Part shown: one piece after another, positions 16,784-23,558 of the stretch
How the letters are laid out: every line of letters starts with the position of its first letter
Numbering within the stretch: position 1 is the first letter of the stretch
Assembly: GCA_030040915.1 (NCBI GenBank)
Contig: JASHSI010000007.1
Coordinates: 1-34,446, forward strand
Direction of reading: 5' to 3'
DNA: 34,446 bases
Origin: Thermoplasmata archaeon
Lineage (GTDB): Archaea; Thermoplasmatota; Thermoplasmata; Lutacidiplasmatales; UBA184
The notes under the pieces: model-generated
Told to the model about the DNA's origin: nothing
Seen by the model: only the letters and a program-made list of their open reading frames with translations
The model's database searches: none
Program-made: the position numbers and the translations under genes

Positions 16784-16888
16784 ATGGCGAGGACGCACCG
16801 ACCGGCCGGCGGGGAGCGGTCCCATCGGCCCGGCGAGTCGGCCGCTCCGTCCTCCCCCCCTCCTCAAGGGGCGGGGCGTCCGGGATGA
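16784..16888 (+). CDS. Possible 34-residue leader ORF
   Basis: ATG GCG AGG opens a 34-codon frame that ends TGA at 16886-16888, overlapping the ATG of the next gene at 16885 (ATGA). The product is Pro/Arg/Gly-rich with no recognised feature. An A/T-richer patch GGTTAACGTTAGG lies 30-35 bases upstream. The overlap suggests translational coupling, but it could be chance, or a sign that the downstream gene's N terminus is frameshifted. Confidence 0.25.
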   Translation: MARTHRPAGGERSHRPGESAAPSSPPPQGAGRPG

Positions 16889-17262
16889 ACGCCCCGCCCC
16901 GGCGCTTGGAAGGTCCCGGCACTGCCTCGTCCGACGCCTCCGCGGGGGCCGGGCATCCCCGGCCCGGTCCCCGGGGAGTCGATCGGGAGCTCAGCCGATG
17001 GGAACTCGACGCGGGCCACATCAAGGTCTTCTCCGAACGGTGGCCGCTCAAGTACCTCGTCTCGAACGAAGGTCTCTGCCTCGGCGTCGACCTCGTGCGC
17101 GCCTCCTACCTCCTCCTGCTCCACCGGGGCGGGTTCATATTCGAACGCCGACCCGTGGGGGACACCGTCGTCGAAGACCTCAATTATGAGATCCGGGCGA
17201 TCGTCGCGGAGCTCCGCCGGGAGCACGGGCAGGTCCTGCCCTCCCCCGCGCCGGCACGGTGA
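16885..17262 (+). CDS. Small conserved-looking protein, unknown
   Basis: The protein has 125 residues with the ATG at 16885. The first 40 residues are Pro/Gly/Ala-rich and probably disordered. From about residue 42 it looks folded: 'WELDAGHIKVFSERWPLKYLVSNEGLCLGVDLVRASYLLLLHRGGFIFERR' then 'VVEDLNYEIRAIVAELRREHG', alternating strands and helices. No family is recognised. The track ORF extends to 16609, but that part is antisense to the GT2 gene and its promoter. The start could also be internal. A 34-codon frame overlaps the chosen ATG. Position next to glycosyltransferases is the only hint of function. Confidence 0.5.
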   Translation: MNAPPRRLEGPGTASSDASAGAGHPRPGPRGVDRELSRWELDAGHIKVFSERWPLKYLVSNEGLCLGVDLVRASYLLLLHRGGFIFERRPVGDTVVEDLNYEIRAIVAELRREHGQVLPSPAPAR

Positions 17263-17598
17263 AGCGGTCCCCGAGAGGGACCTCGGGCGACCCGAGACCG
17301 GGGCGACCCCGACGACGCGAGACGTCTCGCCCTCGATCTGGACGCCTCCGCCCTTTGCGGGCCTGGCGGCTCCACCGTGGGTGCTTCCTCGTCCATGGCC
17401 GTCGGCCCCCCTGTTCGGCCACGTGCGAAGTCATTGCGTTCCCGGTGAGCCGGTCCATCGGCCATCCGATGGCCACGAATTCCGGGAACATCTTTTCCTC
17501 GTGGGCCGATCCACGAGGATAGGGTGATCCGGAGAGACCCTTCCGCGAAGGCGATCTCGGGCGAGAGCTATCGAGGCGGGCCAGGATTCCGCGACTCA
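17263..17598. other. No gene seen between convergent genes
   Basis: These 336 bases separate the unknown protein from the convergent methyltransferase. Open frames on both strands are Arg/Pro/Ser-rich shadows. A slightly A/T-richer patch (17480-17500, GGGAACATCTTTTCCTC) could serve in termination, but I cannot support it further. Confidence 0.4.
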
Positions 17599-18294
17599 TT
17601 ACGGGGCCTGGGCCCCTTTCGCGCCGGCCCGAAGCACCAGTATCCGGGTGGGAAAGAGGGGCGCGCGGCCCAGCCGGTCTCCGATGCGAACCATCCATCG
17701 GACAGGGACATGTTCGAGGATGGGCAGCTCCTCGAAACCGCAACCGAACTCGCCGACGATCTCGAGACCGGCGGATTCAATCACGGTCTGGAACTCCCTC
17801 CGAGTCAGGGCTCCGGGGCGGGGGTCGGGACTCCCTTGAAGGTGCTTCCAAAGCCGGTAGTACCACGTCTTCAGAGAGGGATCGGGAACGTGGGACAAGA
17901 CCACCACCCCACCGGGCGAAATCACCCGCGTCAATTCACGCACCGTTCCGACAGGGTTCGTCAGCCGATGGAAGACTCGAACGAGAACGATCGTGGAGAT
18001 GGACTGATCGGGGAACGGTAGACGCGCCGCGGCCGCGCAGATCAGCGACAGCTTGAACGGCGAAAGACCCCGACGTCGAGCGCCGAGTAGGAACCTTCGA
18101 TTCATGTCTACGGCATACAGCTGCGTGGCCCGGCCGCTCAACACGGGGAGAAGTCGGCCCGTGCCGGCGCCGATTTCCAGCACCCTCCCCGGTCTCGCGA
18201 AGCGAAGAGCCTGCTCGATCAGCATCTCCTCGACCTGGTCGGCGGTTCGCCCCCGCATCCACTGATCCGGCGAATCCCCATCGTCCCAACTCAT
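17599..18294 (-). CDS. Class I SAM-dependent methyltransferase
   Basis: The product (231 aa) is a Methyltransf_11-like enzyme. After a short N-terminal helix 'SPDQWMRGRTADQVEEMLIEQAL', motif I reads 'VLEIGAGTGRLLPVLSG', motif II 'QLYAVDMNRRFLLGAR', and then 'ARLPFPDQSISTIVLVRVFHRLTNPVGTVRELTRVISPGGVVVLSHVP', which covers motifs III-V. The substrate is unknown. Ubiquinone/menaquinone-type, lipid or sugar methylation are all compatible. The ATG at 18294 (MSWDDGDSPD) starts the recognisable part. The track's extra 101 codons upstream are low-complexity. The gene lies at the end of the glycan region, pointing away from the toxin-antitoxin patch. Confidence 0.85.
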   Translation of the reverse strand: MSWDDGDSPDQWMRGRTADQVEEMLIEQALRFARPGRVLEIGAGTGRLLPVLSGRATQLYAVDMNRRFLLGARRRGLSPFKLSLICAAAARLPFPDQSISTIVLVRVFHRLTNPVGTVRELTRVISPGGVVVLSHVPDPSLKTWYYRLWKHLQGSPDPRPGALTRREFQTVIESAGLEIVGEFGCGFEELPILEHVPVRWMVRIGDRLGRAPLFPTRILVLRAGAKGAQAP

Positions 18295-18594
18295 TGCGCG
18301 GTAGGTCCCCCCGGGGAATCCCGCATCCTTTTCGGCCAGGTGATGGCGATCCGGAACTCTTCCCCACGGAACACGGCGGCCCTCCCCGATCGCGACCCCG
18401 CCGAAAAGAGTGGGCCGAGTCTTCTCACGGGGAGCCTCGGGCCGATCGTTCGGCGGACACGGCTGAGCCACAGTGGCCCGGAGAGGTTGAAGAACCGGGG
18501 AGATGAATCCCGCCGGGAGCATGATCCCTTCGTCCGGCCCCGCCCTTTCGGGCGGCCCCCATCCACCAATCCAAGGTGGGGACCTGGTGGAATT

Positions 18595-18601
18595 CATATA
18601 G
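18595..18601 (+). promoter_or_regulatory. TATA box of vapBC
   Basis: CATATAG within TTCATATAG is a good archaeal TATA box. Its centre is 25 bases before the vapB ATG at 18623, giving a leaderless mRNA. Confidence 0.6.
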
Positions 18602-18608
18602 TCCGTTT

Positions 18609-18620
18609 ACGTTTAAACGT
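18609..18620 (+). promoter_or_regulatory. Palindromic operator candidate of vapBC
   Basis: ACGTTTAAACGT is a perfect 12-base palindrome placed between the TATA box and the start codon. An extra GTTTACG half-copy precedes it at 18605-18611. Antitoxins of this type bind palindromes at their own promoter, so this is the likely autoregulatory site. Confidence 0.55.
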
Positions 18621-18622
18621 GC

Positions 18623-18835
18623 ATGTCAGTTCGAACCATCACCGTAACCGAGGAGGCCTACCGTCGGCTGCGCGCCCACAAGGCGGGTTCGGAGAGCTTC
18701 ACCGACGTCGTACTTCGGCTGACGGACCGGAGGCCACTCACGGAGTTCGCCGGGGCCCTTTCGCCCGGGACCGCCGATGCCCTCCGCGCGGCGGTCGAAG
18801 AGGACCGTCGGCGTCGCCGGCATCTGGACGACTAG
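18623..18835 (+). CDS. vapB: VapB-type antitoxin
   Basis: The product (70 aa) neutralises the adjacent VapC and represses its own operon. 'RTITVTEEAYRRLRAHKAGSESFTDVVLRL' is the signature of the archaeal VapB family (DUF217/PF02697-like, recognised by pattern): a short beta strand followed by two helices forming a DNA-binding dimer. The C-terminal 'GTADALRAAVEEDRRRRRHLDD' is the toxin-wrapping helix rich in Arg and acidic residues. The ATG is supported by a TATA box 25 bases upstream. The stop TAG is followed after one base by the vapC ATG, so the two are one operon with antitoxin first. Confidence 0.9.
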   Translation: MSVRTITVTEEAYRRLRAHKAGSESFTDVVLRLTDRRPLTEFAGALSPGTADALRAAVEEDRRRRRHLDD

Positions 18836-18836
18836 C

Positions 18837-19253
18837 ATGCTGCTCGACACGAACTTCCTGATCGACCTGCTGGCCGGGCAGCCCGAGGCGGTCCGGCTCG
18901 CGGCGGAACTCGATCAGGAGGGGGACCGGCCGCGTCTCCCGGCCCCCGCCCTGTACGAGTTGTGGCAGGGGGCCGCCCGGACCGTTCGCCGGGAGGGAGA
19001 GCGTCGCCGAATCGAGGAACTGCTCTCGGCGTACGAGACCGTCGGGTTCGACGGCGAGGCGGCGAAGTCCGCCGGTCTCCTCCAGGCCGAACTTGCCCGT
19101 ACCGGAAAGAGCCTCGGCACCATCGATGTCCAGCTGGTCGGGATGGCAATCGCTCGCACCGAGACCTTGGTCAGCGGAGACCGGGCTCTCGCTCGCCTCG
19201 GTCATGGGCTCTCGGTCCGGGCCTACACCCGGGCTCCGGCCGCCGGTCGGTGA
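18837..19253 (+). CDS. vapC: VapC-type PIN-domain ribonuclease toxin
   Basis: This 138-residue PIN domain is expected to cut RNA in a metal-dependent manner and arrest growth when free of VapB. The four acidic residues are in place: Asp4 (MLLDTNFLIDLL), Glu41 (PALYELWQGA), Asp97 (LGTIDVQLVGMAIA) and Asp115 (LVSGDRALARL). The active site therefore looks intact. The start is the ATG at 18837, one base after the vapB stop. The longer track ORF reads back into vapB out of frame. The GC-rich codon use matches the surroundings, so any transfer is either old or from a similar genome. Confidence 0.92.
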   Translation: MLLDTNFLIDLLAGQPEAVRLAAELDQEGDRPRLPAPALYELWQGAARTVRREGERRRIEELLSAYETVGFDGEAAKSAGLLQAELARTGKSLGTIDVQLVGMAIARTETLVSGDRALARLGHGLSVRAYTRAPAAGR

Positions 19254-19387
19254 CCCTCTGGGCGGCCCGATACCGGGGAGGGATGGGTTAACCTCCTGCC
19301 AGAACGGGGAGGCTACCCGCCGGGAGCACTGCCATTCCTTGGGCCGTGAATCGGATGGCGGCAGGCGCACGGCGCCATCATCGGGCG

Positions 19388-19645
19388 TCAGCGACTTCTC
19401 TCATAGATTCTGGAGCGGCGGTCCACACGCTGTACGATGATCGATCTCTCCGGGAAGAGAAGGACTGCGAGAACCCGGTAGTCCCCGACTCGCAGTTTGT
19501 AGTCGGGAGAACCGCTCAGTCTCTCGAAGGCCCGTTCCGGTCGGTCCCCGATTTGCTCCAACTTGGCCCCGATCCTCCGAGCAACTGGGGGATCCAGTCG
19601 TCGAAGATCCCGGACGGCCGTTTCGGTCCACTGAAGGGACCACAC
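19388..19645 (-). CDS. RelE/ParE-family toxin
   Basis: The product (85 aa) has the compact RelE/ParE fold: 'WSLQWTETAVRDLRRLDPPVARRIGAKLEQI' supplies the first strand and two helices. 'FERLSGSPDYKLRVGDYRVLAVLLFPERSIIVQRVDRRSRIY' supplies the four-stranded sheet, with the conserved Lys/Arg and the terminal R..IY. RelE members cleave mRNA on the ribosome and ParE members poison gyrase. The K-L-R-x-G-D-Y-R pattern favours RelE. The start is a GTG at 19645, two bases after the antitoxin stop (TAA TC GTG). It is complete and appears functional. Confidence 0.88.
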   Translation of the reverse strand: MWSLQWTETAVRDLRRLDPPVARRIGAKLEQIGDRPERAFERLSGSPDYKLRVGDYRVLAVLLFPERSIIVQRVDRRSRIYERSR

Positions 19646-19647
19646 GA

Positions 19648-19887
19648 TTAGAATCCTAGCCTCTTCTTTACGGTCTCGTGGTCGACCACTCGACCCTGAC
19701 GAATATCCAATCGCGCCTCCACCAGGCCAACGCGGAACGCTGCGGTGTAGGCCCCCTCTTCGTCCCCCTCCGGAACCAGCGTCAGCAACCGGTTCAGCAG
19801 CTCATCGTAGGATTCTCGAGCATGCACCTTGAGCCGCGCGAGCCGCTCTCGTGTTTCGGGCGTCACCTGGATTGTTGTAACTGCCAT
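19648..19887 (-). CDS. RelB-like antitoxin with ribbon-helix-helix N terminus
   Basis: The product (79 aa) begins 'MAVTTIQVTPETRERLARLKVHARESYDELLNRLL', a ribbon-helix-helix DNA-binding domain of archaeal antitoxins. It continues with an extended acidic/helical C-terminal part ('VEARLDIRQGRVVDHETVKKRLGF') that would bind the toxin. The ATG at 19887 is chosen because the RHH starts there. A TATA-like CATATGTATG lies 28 bases upstream, inside an inverted repeat. The longer track ORF (to 20106) runs through the promoter. It is the first gene of a two-gene operon with the RelE-like toxin. Confidence 0.85.
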   Translation of the reverse strand: MAVTTIQVTPETRERLARLKVHARESYDELLNRLLTLVPEGDEEGAYTAAFRVGLVEARLDIRQGRVVDHETVKKRLGF

Positions 19888-19895
19888 GGCCGACA

Positions 19896-19919
19896 ATATG
19901 ATGCCTGTGGCATACATAT
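19896..19919 (-). promoter_or_regulatory. Promoter/operator of the RelBE-like module
   Basis: On the plus strand an inverted repeat ATATGATGCC-TGT-GGCATACATAT is seen, with one unpaired base in the right arm. Its outer arm coincides with the TATA-like CATATGTATG (minus strand, 19911-19920), centred 28 bases before the antitoxin ATG. Binding of the antitoxin here would block the TATA box. Confidence 0.55.
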
Positions 19920-20049
19920 GGGGTTCGTATACTCGGGCTCGCCCCATGGCACAACCTCGCCCAGTTCTGGGTTCGCATCTCCGCCGCCCGGAGCGATTCG
20001 TGGGCGCGCGTCGTAAGGATGTGAACCAATTATGGGGTGCTTCCCATCG

Positions 20050-20310
20050 GTAACGAGACATTCCGCGGGCGTTCGATCCCGCTTCTGCGGGGACGTCCTC
20101 GCGCATTCGGCGCGGGGGTTCGAGCGATGGTTCGCGCCCGGGTCCTCCCCCGACCCCGTCGAGGGGGTCCCCATCCTATTGCCCTCCTCCAACCCCACCG
20201 GATACGCCGAGAGGTCCGGGTTGTTCCCCCGATGGGATGAGCGGTTCGATCGTTCTCGATGCTGGTCGACCACTTTCTCCGACGGCCCCGGAGAATCCCT
20301 TGGGAGGGGT
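20050..20310 (+). pseudogene. Decayed C-terminal fragment of a methyltransferase
   Basis: The frame starting at 20032 encodes 'RSRFCGDVLAHSARGFERWF' and 'EGVPILLPSSNPTGYAERS'. These align with 'ASRFCVDVYAYSAAEFRSAF' and 'EGVPVLLPPSDLVGYSERF' from the C-terminal part of the fusion protein at 14620..15807. Further on, a shifted frame gives 'MLVDHFLRRP', matching 'GLGDHFLMTF' there. The fragment lacks the SAM-binding motif, has a short internal deletion and a frameshift, and has no start or promoter. It is a remnant of a second gene copy or paralogue, left beside the toxin-antitoxin modules. The DNA has diverged clearly, so this is not a recent duplication. Confidence 0.65.
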
Positions 20311-20335
20311 AGCTCGCCCCGGAGGAGGGCCGGCC

Positions 20336-20590
20336 CTATTGGGGGGCCGCGGCGGGTCGCTCCCGCCGGGGGAAGTAGACGTACCAGAGGTAAGCTAGGA
20401 TCACCCCGTAGAGGATGAGGCCCCCCACGATGGCCAGGGCGGCGTTCTCCCAGACCCGCGATGTGCCGACGTCCTGGAGGTAGCCGAGAAGGCCGGAGAC
20501 GACGATCGTGAAGGCGACGCCCAAGGCGATCTGAAGCGCCGACGGTCGGCGCCGGTAGAAGACCGCCGAAACGAGCCCCGGAGCGAACAT
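20336..20590 (-). CDS. Small two-helix membrane protein, unknown
   Basis: The protein has 84 residues with hydrophobic segments at about 19-40 (LQIALGVAFTIVVSGLLGYL) and 49-72 (ALAIVGGLILYGVILAYLWYVYF), ending in a basic/Pro tail. No family is recognised. It begins 19 bases after the stop of the larger membrane protein on the same strand, so the two form an operon and may act as one complex. Confidence 0.65.
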   Translation of the reverse strand: MFAPGLVSAVFYRRRPSALQIALGVAFTIVVSGLLGYLQDVGTSRVWENAALAIVGGLILYGVILAYLWYVYFPRRERPAAAPQ

Positions 20591-20609
20591 CGGTCCCGCG
20601 AAGACCTCC

Positions 20610-21116
20610 CTATTCGTTCGCCGGTGAGGCCGGGGGGACCGGCTCTGACTTGCGGGCCTCGGCCGGGTCGGGCCCCTTATGGCGCGACATGGCCAGAATG
20701 ATGATCCCGACGAGCATCGTGAGGAGCAACACGGCGAGGAGGGCGTCGAAGAGGTAGCGGATGTTCCCGCCGTAGTAGGTGATCCCGAAGAGGTACTGGG
20801 CCATCAACGTGGCCGTCTTGAACCCGACCTCCTGGTAGGTCAGGATCCCCCCGAGGAGGATCGCGGCGAGAAGACCGGAACCGACCACGCCCGCCTTCAC
20901 GGCGAGCCGGGAGCGCGCCGCCACGAGCAACAGCCCGCCGACGAGCTCCGCCGCTGCGAGCGCGGCGATGACGTACCAGTGGACGAAGTAACCGGAATGG
21001 ACCGTGCCGAAGTCGGTCTGCAGGTTCTTGTCGGTGGCGAGCATGAGCACGGCGAGCCCGAACCCGAGGAAGAAGAGCAGGCTGTACAATGCGGCCGCCG
21101 GGCGGACGTTCTTCAT
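20610..21116 (-). CDS. Four-helix membrane protein, unknown (DoxX-like topology possible)
   Basis: The protein has 168 residues with the ATG at 21116 (MKNVRPAAALYSLLFF). An in-frame ATG nine codons upstream (21143) is also possible. About four to five hydrophobic segments are seen: 'AAALYSLLFFLGFGLAVLMLA', 'WYVIAALAAAELVGGLLLVAA', 'AGVVGSGLLAAILLGGILTY' and 'ALLAVLLLTMLVGIIILAM'. An external loop contains 'TDFGTVHSGYFVHWY'. The C terminus is polar and Pro-rich. The topology is reminiscent of small DoxX-like or cytochrome-associated membrane proteins, but I cannot assign a family. It precedes the 84-aa membrane protein in an operon. The transcript may start from the shared TATA at 21236-21247, giving a leader of about 70-100 bases. 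Confidence 0.65.
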   Translation of the reverse strand: MKNVRPAAALYSLLFFLGFGLAVLMLATDKNLQTDFGTVHSGYFVHWYVIAALAAAELVGGLLLVAARSRLAVKAGVVGSGLLAAILLGGILTYQEVGFKTATLMAQYLFGITYYGGNIRYLFDALLAVLLLTMLVGIIILAMSRHKGPDPAEARKSEPVPPASPANE

Positions 21117-21235
21117 GGGCCCGTCGAGCCGGTTCGGGGACATGGCACCCGGGCACGATTCCCACGCTCGGGAGAGGGCCCTGGGCCGGTCCATCCGGGT
21201 CGCCGGGACATCGAGTCCCGGGCCCGACTCGACGG

Positions 21236-21247
21236 AGGCTTTATTCC
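21236..21247. promoter_or_regulatory. Possibly bidirectional TATA box (GGCTTTATTCC)
   Basis: CTTTATTC is centred 28 bases before the GTG of the GNAT gene on the plus strand. It is also the only A/T-rich patch upstream of the divergent membrane-protein operon, where the complement reads GGAATAAAGCC. Use in the plus direction is well supported by spacing. Use in the minus direction is a guess. Confidence 0.5.
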
Positions 21248-21269
21248 GGACCGCCCCCTCGGCCGGGTC

Positions 21270-21791
21270 GTGAAGGTCCGGGAGCTCCGCTGGGAGGACT
21301 TCCCGGCGCTGGTCGAGAACTACTACGCGCTCTATGAGGAGGTCCGCGAGGACCCGGACCTCGGGATCACGCTGCCGAAGGAGCGTCCGACGATGGCGGA
21401 GGAGGTGGAGTGGTTCGCCGGTCGGTACCGGGGGGTCCTCGATGGGGACGCCGTCGTGGCGGTGGCCGAGATGGACGGCCGGGCCGTCGGCGTCTGCGTG
21501 GTCGACCGGAAGAAGGTCCCGGAGTGCCAGCACATCGGCGGGCTCGGGATCCTGGTCGCCCGTTCGGCGCGCGGCCAGGGGGCCGGTCACGCGCTCCTGG
21601 CGAGCGCGCTCGGACAGTGTCGGGGAAAGTTCGACATCGTCACGCTCTCGGTGTTCGCGACGAACTCGCGGGCGCAGCGCCTCTACGAGTCGTTCGGGTT
21701 CCGGCGGTACGGGCTCCTCCCTAAGGGCGTCCTCCGGGGCGGACGGTACATCGACCTCGTCGAGATGTCGCTCGAGCCACCAAGGGTGTGA
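21270..21791 (+). CDS. GNAT-family N-acetyltransferase
   Basis: This 173-residue acetyl-CoA-dependent transferase starts at a GTG (VKVRELRWEDFPALVENYYALYEE). The central sheet includes 'GDAVVAVAEMDGRAVGVCVVDR'. The acetyl-CoA pyrophosphate loop is 'LGILVARSARGQGAGHALLASAL' (the R/QxxGxG/A motif appears as RGQGAG). The C-terminal 'LSVFATNSRAQRLYESFGFRRYGLLPKGVLRGGRYIDLVEMSL' is typical of RimI/PhnO-like or amine acetylating members. The GTG is chosen because a TATA box lies 28 bases upstream. The track ORF's extra 197 residues are antisense to the membrane-protein operon. The substrate is unknown. Confidence 0.88.
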   Translation: MKVRELRWEDFPALVENYYALYEEVREDPDLGITLPKERPTMAEEVEWFAGRYRGVLDGDAVVAVAEMDGRAVGVCVVDRKKVPECQHIGGLGILVARSARGQGAGHALLASALGQCRGKFDIVTLSVFATNSRAQRLYESFGFRRYGLLPKGVLRGGRYIDLVEMSLEPPRV

Positions 21792-21803
21792 GCGGGCCGG
21801 CGC

Positions 21804-22085
21804 TCACCCGGCCCGGCCGAAGAACCGCTCGATGCTGCGCGCGAGCATCGCGAACATGTCGTATCCCTCCCGGGTCAGCTCGTACAGGGTGCCGCCGTCC
21901 TTCTCTGGAACCGCCCGTACCCACCCCCGGCTCACGAACAGATCGAGGTAGCGCTTCAGGCGCTCGTAGTTGACGTCCGACGAGCGCTGGAGCTGGGTCG
22001 GGCGCATCGGCCCGTTGTTCCGCCAGAGGGCCTCGAGGATCCGGGCCGCGACGACCAGGTCCGGGTTCGGAAACTCCTCCGGCAT
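21804..22085 (-). CDS. Winged-helix transcriptional regulator (paralogue 2 of 3)
   Basis: This 93-residue protein is almost entirely one winged helix: 'DLVVAARILEALWRNNGPMRPTQLQRSSDVNYERLKRYLDLFVSRGWVRAV' forms helices 1-4, followed by a wing 'DGGTLYELTREG' and a C-terminal helix 'YDMFAMLARSIERFFGR' for dimer contact. It is the shortest of the three paralogues. The ATG lies 3 bases after the stop of the membrane-protein gene at 22089, so the two are co-transcribed from the promoter at 23351-23379. That promoter resembles the one of the third paralogue, which suggests mutual or auto-regulation. Confidence 0.85.
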   Translation of the reverse strand: MPEEFPNPDLVVAARILEALWRNNGPMRPTQLQRSSDVNYERLKRYLDLFVSRGWVRAVPEKDGGTLYELTREGYDMFAMLARSIERFFGRAG

Positions 22086-22088
22086 CCC

Positions 22089-23327
22089 CTACGACGGCGC
22101 TCCGCTCCAGAACTCCCGTTCCAGCCCACGCCGCCACTCCTCGGCCCGGGTGATCCCCCCGTCGAACTCGTCGATGGGCCGGAGGAGACGGAACCCGACC
22201 CAGATCGTCGCGAGGACGGCGAGGCCGGCCCCGAGGGTCGGGGCCCACGCCAGTCCCGACCCAAAGCCGGAACCGTGCGAAAGGACCACCGCGAGAACGT
22301 TCGAGACGAGGAGGGCGAGCGGGGTTCCGACGATCAGCACAGTCGCCACGGCGACGGCCGCGCACCGGCGGCTAAGCGTGGTCATTCGCCGGCCGAATTC
22401 GACCGCGGTCAGGGCATTGGCGACCGAGCTGTCCCCGGGTCGATAGTCGTGGTCTCGTAGGATCCGGCCGGGTGATCGCAGGGCCAACGATAGCGGAATG
22501 AGCGGAAACCGGTCGAACTCGGAGGAGAGTGGGATCCCTTCGGCGTCCAGGATTTGGCGGAACCGTTGGAATCGGCGATCCCAAGCCCACCACAGGAGGA
22601 TGAGGATCGGGAGGGAGCTGAGGACCAATGGCCACTCCCAGCTGGCCTGGCTTGGAAAGAAGAGCACCCACGAGGCGACCCCGACCGCCCCCGCCGTGAG
22701 CAGGAGGAATAGGCCGGCGAAGTAACGGCGGCCGAGGCGAAGCGAGGCACGGTAGGCAACCCGTCCATCCGCGGCGATCTTCGCGAGGAGCGCATCGACC
22801 TCCGGACGGGGATATGGGCCTTGGGCCCCAACGTTGTTGCCTCCGGGAACTGGATCCCGGCCGTTACGAACTGGGCCGCGCAGGAGACCAAACCCCGCCG
22901 GTGAAGTTTCGGGCCGAACGGCGGGTTGTCGGCCCCAGACGACTAGAATGACAACCGCGACGAAGAATACGGCCGAGACCGGCACCGACGGTCCGATCTC
23001 ACCTAGCGATTGGGCAAAGAGAAGGTTGACGGTGGCCAGGGCCAGTAGGACCCCCGCCGCAACGAATGCGAGGAGCGTCCGGAGGCTCGATGTCGCCCCT
23101 CCGGGAGATGGTTGCCGGTCCCCGACAGCGCTTCGGCTCGCCCCCCAACCGCCTAGGAGACCCCCGACAAGGAGCAGCGGGACCGACGTGGCGAGGAAGG
23201 GCGCCACCGGCCGGTGCGTCGCGAGCGCGAAGAGGAGATTCGCCAGGCCAAGGACGACTAGAGCGAGTCCGCTAGCGACGGCGGCGAGTCTAAGTCTCGG
23301 TCTACCAGTCTTGATCGCGGCGCCCAT
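22089..23327 (-). CDS. Polytopic membrane protein, unknown
   Basis: The protein has 412 residues with the ATG at 23327 (MGAAIKTGRP). Four hydrophobic segments lie in the N-terminal half (about 12-35, 42-62, 83-105 and 117-135). A polar segment of about 65 residues follows ('RPEVDALLAKIAADGRVAYRASLRLG'). Then come two more helices ('YFAGLFLLLTAGAVGVASWVLFF', 'WPLVLSSLPILILLWWAWD'), a soluble stretch of about 90 residues, and two final helices before a charged C terminus ('EEWRRGLEREFWSGAPS'). I recognise no family. A CTATAC box lies 26 bases before the ATG, with a CTTAC-N5-GTAAG element behind it. It is in an operon with the downstream winged-helix regulator and divergent from the secreted protein at 23559, for which it could act as partner, exporter or protector. 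Confidence 0.75.
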   Translation of the reverse strand: MGAAIKTGRPRLRLAAVASGLALVVLGLANLLFALATHRPVAPFLATSVPLLLVGGLLGGWGASRSAVGDRQPSPGGATSSLRTLLAFVAAGVLLALATVNLLFAQSLGEIGPSVPVSAVFFVAVVILVVWGRQPAVRPETSPAGFGLLRGPVRNGRDPVPGGNNVGAQGPYPRPEVDALLAKIAADGRVAYRASLRLGRRYFAGLFLLLTAGAVGVASWVLFFPSQASWEWPLVLSSLPILILLWWAWDRRFQRFRQILDAEGIPLSSEFDRFPLIPLSLALRSPGRILRDHDYRPGDSSVANALTAVEFGRRMTTLSRRCAAVAVATVLIVGTPLALLVSNVLAVVLSHGSGFGSGLAWAPTLGAGLAVLATIWVGFRLLRPIDEFDGGITRAEEWRRGLEREFWSGAPS

Positions 23328-23350
23328 CAGGTTTCGATTCCTCGGACTTC

Positions 23351-23379
23351 GTATAGAAGGCTGCCTTACCCACCGTAAG
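23351..23379 (-). promoter_or_regulatory. TATA box plus CTTAC-N5-GTAAG element, copy 1
   Basis: On the plus strand the sequence runs GTATAG, eight bases, CTTAC-CCACC-GTAAG (23365-23379). The gene is read leftwards. The TATA centre is 26 bases before the ATG at 23327. The inverted repeat occupies the position just upstream of the TFB-recognition site. It matches copy 2 at 25029-25057 in 22 of 29 positions with no gap. Confidence 0.6.
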
Positions 23380-23524
23380 TCGGGTCCCACCCGCCGAGAT
23401 CATGACCGCACTAGGCGGGGTGCGGCCCCCCCGGCGGTGTTTCGTGGGTCCTGGAGCCCATCACGGCCGTTCAGGTCATGTACCGCTTGCATGCGAGGTC
23501 GTCTCATGTACCCATGGGGAGGCA

Positions 23525-23532
23525 GGATTAAG
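23525..23532 (+). promoter_or_regulatory. TATA-like box of the secreted protein gene
   Basis: GGATTAAG is centred about 30 bases before the ATG at 23559. The spacing agrees with leaderless transcription and fixes the start. Confidence 0.5.
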
Positions 23533-23558
23533 AAGCGGTTCCCCGAACGACGCTCCTA

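Larger units (their letters stand above)
18295..18622. other. Intergenic region holding the vapB promoter
   Basis: This gap separates the divergent methyltransferase and vapB genes. I see no convincing coding frame. The vapB-proximal end holds the TATA box and a palindrome, listed separately. No clear TATA box was found for the methyltransferase. An AAAAGG patch about 37 bases before its ATG is the best candidate. Confidence 0.4.

Noticed and set aside
17180-17743. Minus-strand ORFs between the unknown protein and the methyltransferase
   Set aside because: They are low-complexity, overlap each other in several frames, and have no promoter or domain signal.
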